A DNA stretch of 57,296 bases from Legionella genomosp. 1 (GTDB lineage: Bacteria; Pseudomonadota; Gammaproteobacteria; Legionellales; Legionellaceae), in NCBI GenBank assembly GCA_945878975.1, contig CAMCUM010000012.1, positions 1-57,296 of the forward strand, written 5' to 3'. Below are positions 25,146 to 33,335 of the stretch, in pieces (positions within the stretch are counted from its first letter, which is position 1; the number at the start of each line of letters is the position of its first letter). The notes under the pieces are model-generated. The model was not told the origin of the DNA and made no database searches. It saw only the letters and a program-made list of their open reading frames with translations. The translations under genes were made by a program, and so were the position numbers.

Positions 25146-26027
25146 TTATTCAATTAATTTGATCACTGCTGAAAAATCCAAATCTCCCAAACCGGAGTCT
25201 TGCGCTTTTTGAAAAAGACGGGTTGCCAAATTTGCGATGGGTGTTTGAAGCTTGCAATGTTGCGCTGCGTCTTGGCTGAGATGCATATCTTTGAGCATCA
25301 TTCCGAGGGAAAAGCCTGGTTGATAAGCATGATTGGCTGGCACATTTTCTAGAATATTTGCCACGGGCACGTAATGATCCATGATCCAGCAGTGGCCAGA
25401 GGCATGTGTGACCACCTCATGCAGTTTTTGCGCGCTGAGTCCCAAGCGTTCTGCAAGAATGAAACTTTCAGATACAGCTAACATCGAAATGCCCAAAATC
25501 ATATTGTTACAAATTTTTGCAGCCTGACCGCTGCCACTGGCGCCAGTTTGGATGATTTGCTTACCCATGGTTTGGAGAATGGGGGTGGCCGAAGCACATG
25601 CTGCTGTGTCGCCGCCAAGCATGAAGGTGAGCGTCGCAGCTTGCGCTCCGGCTACACCACCTGATACGGGGGCATCGGCAGTAAGCAAGTCGTGTTGGCT
25701 GGCTTGTGTGTGGAGCTCTTTTGCAGTTGAGACATCAATTGTGGAGCAATCAATATGCAAGGTATGCGGTTGTGCATGCTGATATAAGCCTTTATCTCCA
25801 TAACACACAGCGCGTACTTGGTCTCCGGTCTGCAACATGGTAATCAAGATCTCATTGTGTTTAGCAAGTGTTGGGAGATCCTTCATGATCTTGCCGCCAG
25901 CTTTGACCCATGCAGCGCGGGCTGCTGGAGAGATATCATAACCCGTTACATGATGGTGGGCACGCATGAGATGGCATGCCATTGGTAATCCCATGTGGCC
26001 TAGGCCGATAAATCCGATGTTCGCCAT
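25146..26027 (-). CDS. mmsB: 3-hydroxyisobutyrate dehydrogenase
   Basis: A 293-residue NAD-dependent enzyme of valine breakdown that oxidises 3-hydroxyisobutyrate to methylmalonate semialdehyde. The Rossmann start is IGFIGLGHMGLPMACHL, the substrate loop DAPVSGGVAGAQAATLTFM, and the catalytic Lys lies in GSGQAAKICNNMILG. AGGAGG is close upstream of the ATG. It follows mmsA by 12 bp in the same direction, and MmsA takes its product, so the two form a functional pair. Confidence 0.93.
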   Translation of the reverse strand: MANIGFIGLGHMGLPMACHLMRAHHHVTGYDISPAARAAWVKAGGKIMKDLPTLAKHNEILITMLQTGDQVRAVCYGDKGLYQHAQPHTLHIDCSTIDVSTAKELHTQASQHDLLTADAPVSGGVAGAQAATLTFMLGGDTAACASATPILQTMGKQIIQTGASGSGQAAKICNNMILGISMLAVSESFILAERLGLSAQKLHEVVTHASGHCWIMDHYVPVANILENVPANHAYQPGFSLGMMLKDMHLSQDAAQHCKLQTPIANLATRLFQKAQDSGLGDLDFSAVIKLIE

Positions 26028-26039
26028 ATTGTCTTCCTC

Positions 26040-27539
26040 CTACCCATTTTTAGGCATCACAAAAGATGAGGTATCTTGTTGATTCATGAACCATTTGGTC
26101 GTAATGCTTTTTGATTTTGTATAGAAATGAATGCTTTCTGCTCCATGCATGACGGTGTCACCGAATGAAGAGCGTTTCCAGCCGCCAAAAGGGTGGCTAG
26201 CAATCGGGACAGGAATAGGAATATTGATACCGACCATGCCAACTTGGACTTCATGAGCGTAATGACGGGCGTTATAGCCGTTTTGAGTGAAAATAGCAGT
26301 ACCATTGCCATATTGGTTACGGTTGACCAGGGCAATCGCTTCTTCTAAATCGGCGACTCGCATGACGACTAATACTGGGCCAAATATTTCTTTTTGATAA
26401 ATCGACATATTTTCTGTCACGTTATCAAATAAGCTTGGACCCAGATAAAATCCATGGGTATAGCGAGGGTGCACAAAGCTGCGACCATCGAGTATCAATT
26501 GTGCCCCTTCGGTCACACCTAAAGCAATGGCTTCTTTAATACGTTGCAGGTGAGCATGACTGATCACTGGCCCAATATCTGCATGGGGAACATCTCCCGC
26601 ATCGATTTTAATTTTTTTAATTTCTGGGATGAGTGCATTCAAAAGTTGAGAGGCTGTCTCTTTGCCAACGGTCACCACGACGGAGATAGCCATGCAACGC
26701 TCACCTGCTGATCCATATGCAGCGCCACATAATGCCTTGGCAGTTTGGCTGAAGTCGGCATCCGGCATGATCACGGCATGATTTTTAGCACCACCGAATG
26801 TATGCGCGCGTTTACCAGCATGAATGGCTTTTTGATAAATGGCTTCTGCTACAGGACTAGAAGCGACAGCTGTAACTGCTTGAATATCAGGGTGAGTCAT
26901 CAAATGTTCCACCGTGGTATGGTCGCCATGAATACCATTTACCACTCCAGGAGGGAGGCCAGCTGTGTGCAGTAATTCCAATAAGTAAATACTAGCGGAA
27001 GGATCTTGTTCAGATGGTTTGAGCACAAAGGTATTACCGCACGCAATGGCGGGTACTAGCATCCAAATAGGGACCATGATTGGAAAATTGAAAGGCGATA
27101 TGCCTACACAAACACCAAGTGGTTGTCGAAAAGTATGGCAATCAATCTGTTGTGATACGTTGGCGCTAAACTTGCCTTGTAACTGAGAGAGCAATCCGCA
27201 ATGAAATTCGATCAATTCTAATCCGCGTGCAATGGATCCTTTGGCATCATCCAAGGTCTTTCCATGCTCTTGTGTCACGAGTTTTGCGACATGCTCGGTA
27301 TTTTTTTCTAAGAGACTGCGGAATTGCAATAAGATCTGAACACGTTTTGATGCGGAGGTTTGTGCCCATTCAGGCCAAGCCTGTTTGGCTGCTGCAACAG
27401 CTTGGTTACAGCAGTCGAGGTCGGCGATGGGTGCATAGCCAATACAGGCACCTGTCGCAGGGTTATAAATCTCTTTAAGCGCTTTGGTCCTATCTTGAAT
27501 AGATTGCCCGGCAATAAAATGAGCGACTTGATAGGTCAT
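26040..27539 (-). CDS. mmsA: Methylmalonate-semialdehyde dehydrogenase (acylating)
   Basis: A 499-residue CoA-dependent aldehyde dehydrogenase that converts methylmalonate semialdehyde to propionyl-CoA. Family marks are GVCVGISPFNFPIMVPIWM, FVLKPSEQDP, the catalytic C282 in GSAGERCMAIS, and KEIFGPVLVV. CAGGAG precedes the ATG. Upstream lies a 100-bp region with strong inverted repeats that would be its leader. No other valine-pathway genes (bkd, acd) are in the window. Confidence 0.94.
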   Translation of the reverse strand: MTYQVAHFIAGQSIQDRTKALKEIYNPATGACIGYAPIADLDCCNQAVAAAKQAWPEWAQTSASKRVQILLQFRSLLEKNTEHVAKLVTQEHGKTLDDAKGSIARGLELIEFHCGLLSQLQGKFSANVSQQIDCHTFRQPLGVCVGISPFNFPIMVPIWMLVPAIACGNTFVLKPSEQDPSASIYLLELLHTAGLPPGVVNGIHGDHTTVEHLMTHPDIQAVTAVASSPVAEAIYQKAIHAGKRAHTFGGAKNHAVIMPDADFSQTAKALCGAAYGSAGERCMAISVVVTVGKETASQLLNALIPEIKKIKIDAGDVPHADIGPVISHAHLQRIKEAIALGVTEGAQLILDGRSFVHPRYTHGFYLGPSLFDNVTENMSIYQKEIFGPVLVVMRVADLEEAIALVNRNQYGNGTAIFTQNGYNARHYAHEVQVGMVGINIPIPVPIASHPFGGWKRSSFGDTVMHGAESIHFYTKSKSITTKWFMNQQDTSSFVMPKNG

Positions 27540-27560
27540 GGCCTACTCCTGATTTTAATG

Positions 27561-27667
27561 ACGTTAAGGAACGGGTTAGAAATAACGTCCTATTCTTGCG
27601 TAATAATGGGACGTTATTTCTGGCCCATTTCTAAGTTAAGACTTACGCCTACGTCTTAACTTAACGT
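27561..27667. repeat. Composite palindromic element upstream of mmsA
   Basis: Three nested structures lie here. Outer arms ACGTTAAG (27561-27568) and CTTAACGT (27660-27667) are perfect. Inside, an 18-bp stem runs 27573-27590 against 27609-27626 (core GAAATAACGTCC/GGACGTTATTTC, two G-U pairs). A second perfect 11-bp stem TAAGTTAAGAC/GTCTTAACTTA spans 27632-27663 and competes with the outer right arm. It sits between dapB (end) and mmsA (start), both leftward. Confidence 0.7.
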
Positions 27668-27695
27668 TGTGCACTTGTGACCAAAATGATAGCGT

Positions 27696-28430
27696 TTATA
27701 TGAGTACTTCTAGCCCATAATGGAGTGCTTTCAATTGGATGACGCCTTGGCAGGCAAGTACAATACCTGGCATGAAAGCGTTGCGATCAATGCATTCGTG
27801 CACAATACTCAATGTTTCTCCTGGACCACCAAAAATGACTTTTTGTTTGGCCAAAACACCTGGCAGACGCATAGAGTGAATATTAATATCACGGTAGTTG
27901 GCACCGCGAGCACCAGCGATAGATGCTTTATCGGTAAGCTGATTTTTAGGATGTGCTCGGGAGGACGCAATAAAGTCAGCTGTTTTGATAGCAGTACCGG
28001 AGGGAGAATCTAATTTTTGTTGATGGTGCATTTCTATGATCTCGACTTCTGAGTGATAGCGTGCACACATTGCAGCACAATGCATCATTAAAATCGCGCT
28101 AATGGAGAAGTTAGGTGCAATAATGCCTCCCAATTGCAGGGTGTTACATTGCTGTTGCAAAAATTTGATTTGTTCGTCAGACAAACCTGTTGTACCAATC
28201 ACGGGATGGGCGCCGCGTTCGATGATGGTTAATGCATTTTTGTAAACACAGTCTGCGCGGGTGAGGTCAACCACAACATTAGCCCTGGTTTGATCAATGA
28301 TTTGCGCTAAGTTATCATGACGCCCCAAAGCAGCAACCAGTTCAAACTCAGGATGATTTCGGATGGTTTGGCAAGCCAAGCTGCCCATTTTTCCAGACGC
28401 TCCATTTACGATAACGGTTATAGCACTCAT
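27696..28430 (-). CDS. dapB: 4-hydroxy-tetrahydrodipicolinate reductase
   Basis: A 244-residue enzyme of lysine and diaminopimelate synthesis. The N-terminal NAD(P) loop is VNGASGKMGSLA; the catalytic block EIIEMHHQQKLDSPSGTA holds the conserved His pair and Lys; the GARGANYRDINIHSMRLPG segment is typical, and HECIDRNAFMPGIVLA is the C-terminal mark. Its ATG overlaps the stop of the upstream small gene as ATGA. Length is slightly shorter than in E. coli (273). Confidence 0.94.
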   Translation of the reverse strand: MSAITVIVNGASGKMGSLACQTIRNHPEFELVAALGRHDNLAQIIDQTRANVVVDLTRADCVYKNALTIIERGAHPVIGTTGLSDEQIKFLQQQCNTLQLGGIIAPNFSISAILMMHCAAMCARYHSEVEIIEMHHQQKLDSPSGTAIKTADFIASSRAHPKNQLTDKASIAGARGANYRDINIHSMRLPGVLAKQKVIFGGPGETLSIVHECIDRNAFMPGIVLACQGVIQLKALHYGLEVLI

Positions 28431-28675
28431 TTGGTCCCCTTAGGTGGTGTGCGTGGTTTTCTCGGTGTAGGTTTGGGTTTTGTAGTAACAGTTGGTTTTT
28501 CTAAGTCATCTTGATGTACAATCTTCCAGGCCCAGATGACAGCAGGGATCCAAAGTATGACAGACGCTTGCATGGCCAAAGCAGCAACTCCGCCAAGTGG
28601 ATTGTCATCCGCGAAGAGGATGGCGCATGGAAATACGATTGCAAGCAAAGAAGATAAAATTTTTTTGTTTTTGAT
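28427..28675 (-). CDS. Small membrane or exported protein coupled to dapB, probable AUC start
   Basis: An 82-residue protein if read from an ATC codon. That reading gives KNKKILSSLLAIVFPCAILFA as a textbook signal peptide, followed by DDNPLGG, a membrane segment (LAMQASVILWIPAVIWAWKIV) and a Pro/Lys/Thr-rich tail. GGGAG lies six bases before the ATC, an ideal ribosome-binding site. No ATG or GTG is available; a TTG nine codons inside would lose the basic n-region. The stop overlaps dapB. Start is therefore uncertain, while the gene itself is supported by coupling and composition. Confidence 0.5.
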   Translation of the reverse strand: MKNKKILSSLLAIVFPCAILFADDNPLGGVAALAMQASVILWIPAVIWAWKIVHQDDLEKPTVTTKPKPTPRKPRTPPKGTK

Positions 28676-28744
28676 GGTATACTCCCAACTTTTGTCTCTA
28701 AGTAAATATTAGATAATCTTTTTTAATTACACAAGGACTTCTGT

Positions 28745-29359
28745 ATGAGAAAACAAATTTTGCATCCTCGTACTGCAGCAATTAATCAAAAACAAAAAAA
28801 CCAATCTAAAAAAAATCGTTTAGATGCACTGCATTGGTTACAAACTACGTTTCCTGCTGCTTTTGATAACCGAACTCAAATTCGTCCTCTCAATGTTGGG
28901 ATCATACATGACATTTTGCGCCACGCCGATCAAACGGACGGATTGACTATCTCCAAATCAAAGTTGCGCGAGGCGGTGGTTTTATACACCCGACGTTTGG
29001 ATTATCTGGCCTGTTTGAAAGCACGAGAGTTGCGGATTGATTTATTGGGCAATGTTAGTGTGCCTGTGAGTGAGGAAGAGGCCGAGGCTGCGGCTTTAAA
29101 AATTAAGAAACGCGTTGAAAAATCGATAAAAAATGCGAAAAAACTGTCAGCCCTTGTGCCGGAGCAGAATAGTCGTGCAAGAAGTATGACGATGTCGAGT
29201 ACGAATGAGAGTGACCGCTTCATCGCTGATGCGGTGACACCCCGTAACGTATCTGTCATACGCAAACAGAGCCGGGCTTATGACCCAGCAGTCGTTGCTC
29301 GGTTGAAAGAAAAATTGGGATTGTCCCAACAAAAAACAGAATTATGTGAGGATATTTAG
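28745..29359 (+). CDS. proQ: ProQ/FinO-domain RNA-binding protein
   Basis: A 204-residue RNA chaperone candidate. Residues about 22-105 form the FinO-like domain: ALHWLQTTFPAAFDNRTQIR, PLNVGIIHDIL, and LREAVVLYTRRLDYLACLK. The rest is a charged, helical and Ser-rich extension (EEEAEAAALKIKKRVEKSIK) that replaces the Tudor-like tail of E. coli ProQ. Legionellales carry ProQ-like proteins linked to competence and sRNA control; that role here is inferred. It is followed by pgsA after 7 bp. Confidence 0.88.
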   Translation: MRKQILHPRTAAINQKQKNQSKKNRLDALHWLQTTFPAAFDNRTQIRPLNVGIIHDILRHADQTDGLTISKSKLREAVVLYTRRLDYLACLKARELRIDLLGNVSVPVSEEEAEAAALKIKKRVEKSIKNAKKLSALVPEQNSRARSMTMSSTNESDRFIADAVTPRNVSVIRKQSRAYDPAVVARLKEKLGLSQQKTELCEDI

Positions 29360-29366
29360 GATCGTG

Positions 29367-29918
29367 ATGAAGCAAATTCCTAATATATTAACTTTTATTC
29401 GCCTATTATTGGTGATACCTTTTTTAATTTGTTTGTTTCATAAACAATTCGCGTATGCTTTTTATCTTTTTCTCATTGCGGGCGTGACTGATGCTTTAGA
29501 TGGTTGGTTAGCACGTGGTTTTTCTTGGCAGAGTGATATTGGCAGAGTGATTGATCCTTTGGCGGATAAATTGCTGATAGCGGCAAGTTTTATCAGTTTG
29601 GCCCTGCTGAAAGTGTTACCGTGGGGGTTGGTGTTGCTTATTTTTGCGCGCGACATCACCATTACTTTAGGGGTGATAGCTTGGTATTTTCTGATCCATA
29701 AAAAACCTAATTTAAAACCGACTTACATTAGTAAAGTGAATACAGTGTTGCAATTATTATTGGTGATGTTTTGTCTGTATGACCTCGCCTTTGGCTTACG
29801 TCACACACAATGGATACTCGTGGGGGTGATCTTGACAGCTGGGACAACCAGCATCAGCTTTGCGGATTACGTCTGGCACTGGGGGAAGAAAGCGTGGCAA
29901 CAAGGATCGCGGACATAA
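29367..29918 (+). CDS. pgsA: CDP-alcohol phosphatidyltransferase (PgsA-like)
   Basis: A 183-residue inner-membrane enzyme of phospholipid synthesis. The CDP-alcohol motif D-G-x2-A-R-x8-G-x3-D-x3-D is complete in DGWLARGFSWQSDIGRVIDP followed by LADK. About five membrane segments are present. The most likely product is phosphatidylglycerol phosphate, but a cardiolipin-type transferase is possible. Start MKQIPNILTFIRLLL follows AGGA; an upstream GTG is less like homologues. Hda overlaps its 3' end. Confidence 0.87.
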   Translation: MKQIPNILTFIRLLLVIPFLICLFHKQFAYAFYLFLIAGVTDALDGWLARGFSWQSDIGRVIDPLADKLLIAASFISLALLKVLPWGLVLLIFARDITITLGVIAWYFLIHKKPNLKPTYISKVNTVLQLLLVMFCLYDLAFGLRHTQWILVGVILTAGTTSISFADYVWHWGKKAWQQGSRT

Positions 29919-30607
29919 CACAGCAAATGGCTTTGACCGTGCCATACAATGATGAAACCAGTTTTGCTGATTTTTGTTGGACGGGAAATGACTTGTTGAA
30001 GCAGCAACTTTTGTCTGTTTTGCCTGAAAAAAAAGAACAATTATTTTATTTGTGGGGGAATTCCGGATCCGGGAAATCTCATCTGTTACAAGCAAGCTGT
30101 CAAGCGATGTCACAAACAGGGCACACCGTTGCTTATCTTCCTTTAAAGCTGTTACATGATTGGGATCCGGCCATTTTGGAAGGGATGGCGGACCATGATT
30201 TGGTAGCGATAGATGATATTGATCATGTCGCAGGACGCTCCGCCTGGGAAGAAGCACTGTTCCATTTATATAATCGCTTGCAAGCGCAGCAAAATATATT
30301 ACTGGTGGCAGGACAAATGCCGCCAGCTTCAACGACTATTCGTTTGCCGGATTTACGTTCACGTTTGGCTTATGCTTTGACGTTACAAATTCATGAGTTA
30401 TCAGATGATGATAAGATTCATACGTTGCAAGGCCATGCAAAAAAACGTGGGTTAGAACTGCCTACTAGTGTGGGACAATATATCCTAAATCGCTGTGCAC
30501 GTAACATGCACGATTTACAAGCTATTTTAGCGCGTTTGGATCATGCCTCACTGGTAGCACAACGGAAATTGACTATTCCATTTGTGAAAGATGTTTTAGA
30601 TGCTTAG
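29894..30607 (+). CDS. hda: DnaA regulatory inactivator Hda
   Basis: A 237-residue DnaA-like AAA+ protein that, with the DNA sliding clamp, triggers ATP hydrolysis on DnaA after initiation. Walker A is G55-x4-GKS (GNSGSGKS), Walker B LVAIDDID, and the sensor region LPDLRSRLAYALTLQI is typical. The GTG start was chosen because it keeps TQQMALTVPYNDETSF, which aligns with the clamp-binding QLSLPL segment of E. coli Hda; starting at the inner ATG would remove the conserved Gln. GGGGGAAG lies before this GTG. It overlaps pgsA by 25 bp and its stop overlaps the stop of the convergent gene. Confidence 0.88.
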   Translation: MATRIADITQQMALTVPYNDETSFADFCWTGNDLLKQQLLSVLPEKKEQLFYLWGNSGSGKSHLLQASCQAMSQTGHTVAYLPLKLLHDWDPAILEGMADHDLVAIDDIDHVAGRSAWEEALFHLYNRLQAQQNILLVAGQMPPASTTIRLPDLRSRLAYALTLQIHELSDDDKIHTLQGHAKKRGLELPTSVGQYILNRCARNMHDLQAILARLDHASLVAQRKLTIPFVKDVLDA

Positions 30608-32067
30608 AGGTTAGACCTGCCAGGGGTGCCGTAACGTGTGGTAACTACTTGTTCTTCCTCAAATACTAATTTAGTAGGTACTGGCGTAAAATTCCGGCGC
30701 TCAGGGTTCACCATGCTATATTTTGAAGTAGAAATATTCTGCGATGGATATGAACCTGCTGGACTAGGGCTAACTTTTCGATAGCAGCTTACACATCTAG
30801 TAAGTTCTTTTTTTGCGGTGTCTAGTACAAAAGGGTTTTGACCTAATATCTCGAGGATATCACTTTGTAGATTTCTATGGTTCTGTTCTTCTGCGGGAAA
30901 TTGAGCCAGAAATTCTAACGCGTAGTTTTGAAAAGCAGTTTTGTCAGCCTCTAATTTTCTAGCAGGGTTAAATTCTGGTGAGTTATAAATACCGAGTACG
31001 GCAAGCTGTTCTGCGTCGGCGGATCGATGCTTGATCTGATTGATGCAATAATCCTTGATTAAGAAAGCGAGCCCCAATGAAAGTGTGTAAGCCATGGTTA
31101 AGATCACGGAGGGTACTAAAAAAGTATAGCCTAAGACTAACCCGGTGATGGTGAGTGCATAAATAAGGCGAATCAGAAAAAAGTTTTTGTTTCGTTCTCG
31201 TTCAAACTCGTGGCGGACGCCCCAAGCCCTTGTGTGCACATTCACTGTTTTTTCTGTTTCAGATTGCGCGGGTTTTTGCGTACTATAGGTGTAGATGCTT
31301 TCTATGATACCCATGAGGGAACTGATGATAAAAAGACCGGCTGGGATCCAAGAGAAGGTTCCTGCTGCCCAATAGGTTATCAAATGTGCTAAAAAATTGA
31401 GTGTGATGGCCAAGGCACGGAAAAACAAGGTACGTATTCTTTCTTCAGAAGGATCCAATCCGTGCTCGAAAGTATAATTTAAGTAATACAAAATAAGCGC
31501 AAACTGTATGCCCATACCAATGATAGGTAAATTGTTTAATTGCACCACGTAATGATACATCCAATGATACACAACAGGTATCATATCCATGATCCAATCA
31601 ATTGCTATCCAGAAATACTGAGGTTGCATGTAGCTGAGCCCTAGAACGCCAATGACAGCTAAGGCTGGTGGGTAAACATAGTTAAACCAGTGTACAGTAG
31701 GGTATGAGTCATCGATGAGTTCTATCAAATAGTCTAGGTTTCTTACTTTTTGTCTGGTTAAGAGCTCATAAAGGGTGTTGATACCTTGGTTGGTGTAATT
31801 GAGTTTTTGCGTCGGCATATTAAGGTGCGTGAGAATTTTTATGATCTCAGGATCAAGTGTTTCATCGCGTATGCTGCGTGATAAAGGGATATTTTTAGCC
31901 AAAGTTTTAGCATCAATTTTGACAGTGCGATAGGTGCAAGCTGTACGAATATGGTTTTTGGCCTCAGTGATATTATGTGTACCATTCAGATAATTTATGA
32001 CGGCTTCTTTATAAAGTCGCATATTTTCTGGGTCAGTTATAAAAACTTGGTTTGCAAAAAGAGGCAT
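30604..32067 (-). CDS. Unrecognised multi-spanning membrane protein
   Basis: A 487-residue protein with a hydrophilic N-terminus of about 125 residues and then some seven or eight hydrophobic segments between about residues 130 and 345 (for example YPPALAVIGVLGLSYM, LPIIGMGIQFALILYYLNYT, WIPAGLFIISSLMGIIESI, LIYALTITGLVLGYTFL). The C-terminal 140 residues are soluble, with a Ser/Pro-rich end. I recognise no family. It overlaps hda tail to tail by 4 bp. The layout (long soluble ends around a helical bundle) would suit an effector or a sensor; no function is claimed. Confidence 0.7.
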   Translation of the reverse strand: MPLFANQVFITDPENMRLYKEAVINYLNGTHNITEAKNHIRTACTYRTVKIDAKTLAKNIPLSRSIRDETLDPEIIKILTHLNMPTQKLNYTNQGINTLYELLTRQKVRNLDYLIELIDDSYPTVHWFNYVYPPALAVIGVLGLSYMQPQYFWIAIDWIMDMIPVVYHWMYHYVVQLNNLPIIGMGIQFALILYYLNYTFEHGLDPSEERIRTLFFRALAITLNFLAHLITYWAAGTFSWIPAGLFIISSLMGIIESIYTYSTQKPAQSETEKTVNVHTRAWGVRHEFERERNKNFFLIRLIYALTITGLVLGYTFLVPSVILTMAYTLSLGLAFLIKDYCINQIKHRSADAEQLAVLGIYNSPEFNPARKLEADKTAFQNYALEFLAQFPAEEQNHRNLQSDILEILGQNPFVLDTAKKELTRCVSCYRKVSPSPAGSYPSQNISTSKYSMVNPERRNFTPVPTKLVFEEEQVVTTRYGTPGRSNL

Positions 32068-32172
32068 AAATATGGCACTTCAAAAAATGATTGTTAATTG
32101 TACATTAAATTTAATTTAAAGTCTATTGTTTGGTTTTTATTTTTGTTCGTTGTATCCTTGCTCTGCTGCATT

Positions 32173-32213
32173 CCTTGGGGCAACATTCTTAATCTGTTGC
32201 CATTCGTCCAAGG
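32173..32213 (-). terminator. Two-part hairpin after yhbY
   Basis: CCTTGG-GGCAAC and GTTGCC-ATTCGT-CCAAGG form a 6+6-bp stem with a six-base bulge and an 11-base loop, just downstream of the leftward yhbY stop. No U-run follows on the minus strand, so it could be a processing or stability element rather than an intrinsic terminator. Confidence 0.5.
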
Positions 32214-32222
32214 CATCACAAA

Positions 32223-32495
32223 CTATTTGGCTTCAGGGTTTTTCCGATATATGGTTGCAATCCGACCTACAATCTGAATGATTTCGGCATGGGTTGCTGC
32301 GCATAATTCTTGAGCGATTTCGAGCCTGTCGGCTTTTTGTTCGCCCATGAGTTTGATTTTTATCAATTCGTGCGCGCTGAGCGCTTCATCCGTCGCGGCG
32401 ACCAAATGCTCGGTTAGTCCTTTATTGCCCATTAGGATCACGGGCCGAAGATGGTGTGCCTGAGCTTTCATTGCTTTTTTTAAGGTGTTATTCAT
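32223..32495 (-). CDS. yhbY: YhbY family (CRM-domain) RNA-binding protein
   Basis: A 90-residue single CRM-domain protein that binds pre-50S ribosomal particles. It carries KKAMKAQAHHLRPVILMGNK, the GxxG-type loop GNKGLTE, and ALSAHELIKIKL. Length and ends are normal. It is divergent from rlmE, which methylates 23S rRNA, a common arrangement in gammaproteobacteria. The ribosome-binding site is weak. Confidence 0.95.
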   Translation of the reverse strand: MNNTLKKAMKAQAHHLRPVILMGNKGLTEHLVAATDEALSAHELIKIKLMGEQKADRLEIAQELCAATHAEIIQIVGRIATIYRKNPEAK

Positions 32496-32597
32496 TGGGT
32501 GCTAAAGGTGTCTATTTAAGCGTGATGAATTATTACACGTTTTGCTGTAAAAAGATAGGTTATTCGGGTATGATACGTGCTTTATGAGGAACGTATC

Positions 32598-32627
32598 CGA
32601 AATAACTGTTCATTTAAAATTATTTCG
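32598..32627. promoter_or_regulatory. Inverted repeat in the rlmE leader
   Basis: CGAAATAA and TTATTTCG are perfect 8-bp arms with a 14-base spacer, 28 bases before the rlmE ATG and in the yhbY-rlmE divergent region. It could be an operator or a leader hairpin; there is no further support. Confidence 0.35.
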
Positions 32628-32654
32628 AACATATTTCTAAACTAGGTAGGTACG

Positions 32655-33290
32655 ATGCATCGTTCTAAAAGTAGCACCCGTTGGCTTCAAGAGCATTTTG
32701 CAGATATTTACGTCAAACAAGCGCAAGCTGCTGGGTATCGTAGCCGAGCAGTGTATAAACTCAAAGAAATAGATGAGAAAGATCATTTATTTAAACCAGG
32801 TATGACGGTGGTAGATTTGGGGGCAGCACCGGGTGGGTGGACGCAATATGTGGCCGAGAAAATTGGATGTTCGGATGGCGCGCGTCCAAGTCGTATTATT
32901 GCATTAGACCGCTTGCCCATGGATGCGTTGCCAGGTGTGGAGTGTATTCTGGGTGATTTTACGGAAGAGGCCGTCTTCCAACAAGTACAAGCGATGTTAC
33001 CCCCGCGAACGGTTGATCTTGTTTTATCTGATATGGCCCCCAATATGAGTGGTAATACGGAGATAGATATGCCGCGTGCTATGTATTTGGCGGAGTTAGG
33101 AGCAGATTTTGCTTACCAAATGCTAAAACCAGGGGGTACGTTGGTGATGAAAATGTTTCATGGTCCGGGCTTTGATGTGTTGGTGAAAGAAATTCGATCA
33201 CGCTTTAAGCAAGTCTCGATTCGAAAACCGAAAGCATCGCGATCGCGATCACGTGAAACCTATTTACTGGCGAAAGGTTACATTTTGTAG
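32655..33290 (+). CDS. rlmE: 23S rRNA 2'-O-ribose methyltransferase RlmE (FtsJ)
   Basis: A 211-residue SAM enzyme that methylates U2552 in the ribosomal A loop. The SAM loop is VVDLGAAPGGWTQY, and the catalytic K-D-K-E set is visible in RAVYKLKEID (K), LVLSDMAPNMSG (D), TLVMKMF (K) and RSRETYLLAKGY (E). Length is normal. It leads the rlmE-ftsH-folP-glmM cluster, an order shared by many gammaproteobacteria. Confidence 0.97.
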   Translation: MHRSKSSTRWLQEHFADIYVKQAQAAGYRSRAVYKLKEIDEKDHLFKPGMTVVDLGAAPGGWTQYVAEKIGCSDGARPSRIIALDRLPMDALPGVECILGDFTEEAVFQQVQAMLPPRTVDLVLSDMAPNMSGNTEIDMPRAMYLAELGADFAYQMLKPGGTLVMKMFHGPGFDVLVKEIRSRFKQVSIRKPKASRSRSRETYLLAKGYIL

Positions 33291-33335
33291 TACTTTGAAA
33301 ATAGAAAATATAAAACGCTGAGCGAGGTTATTATT

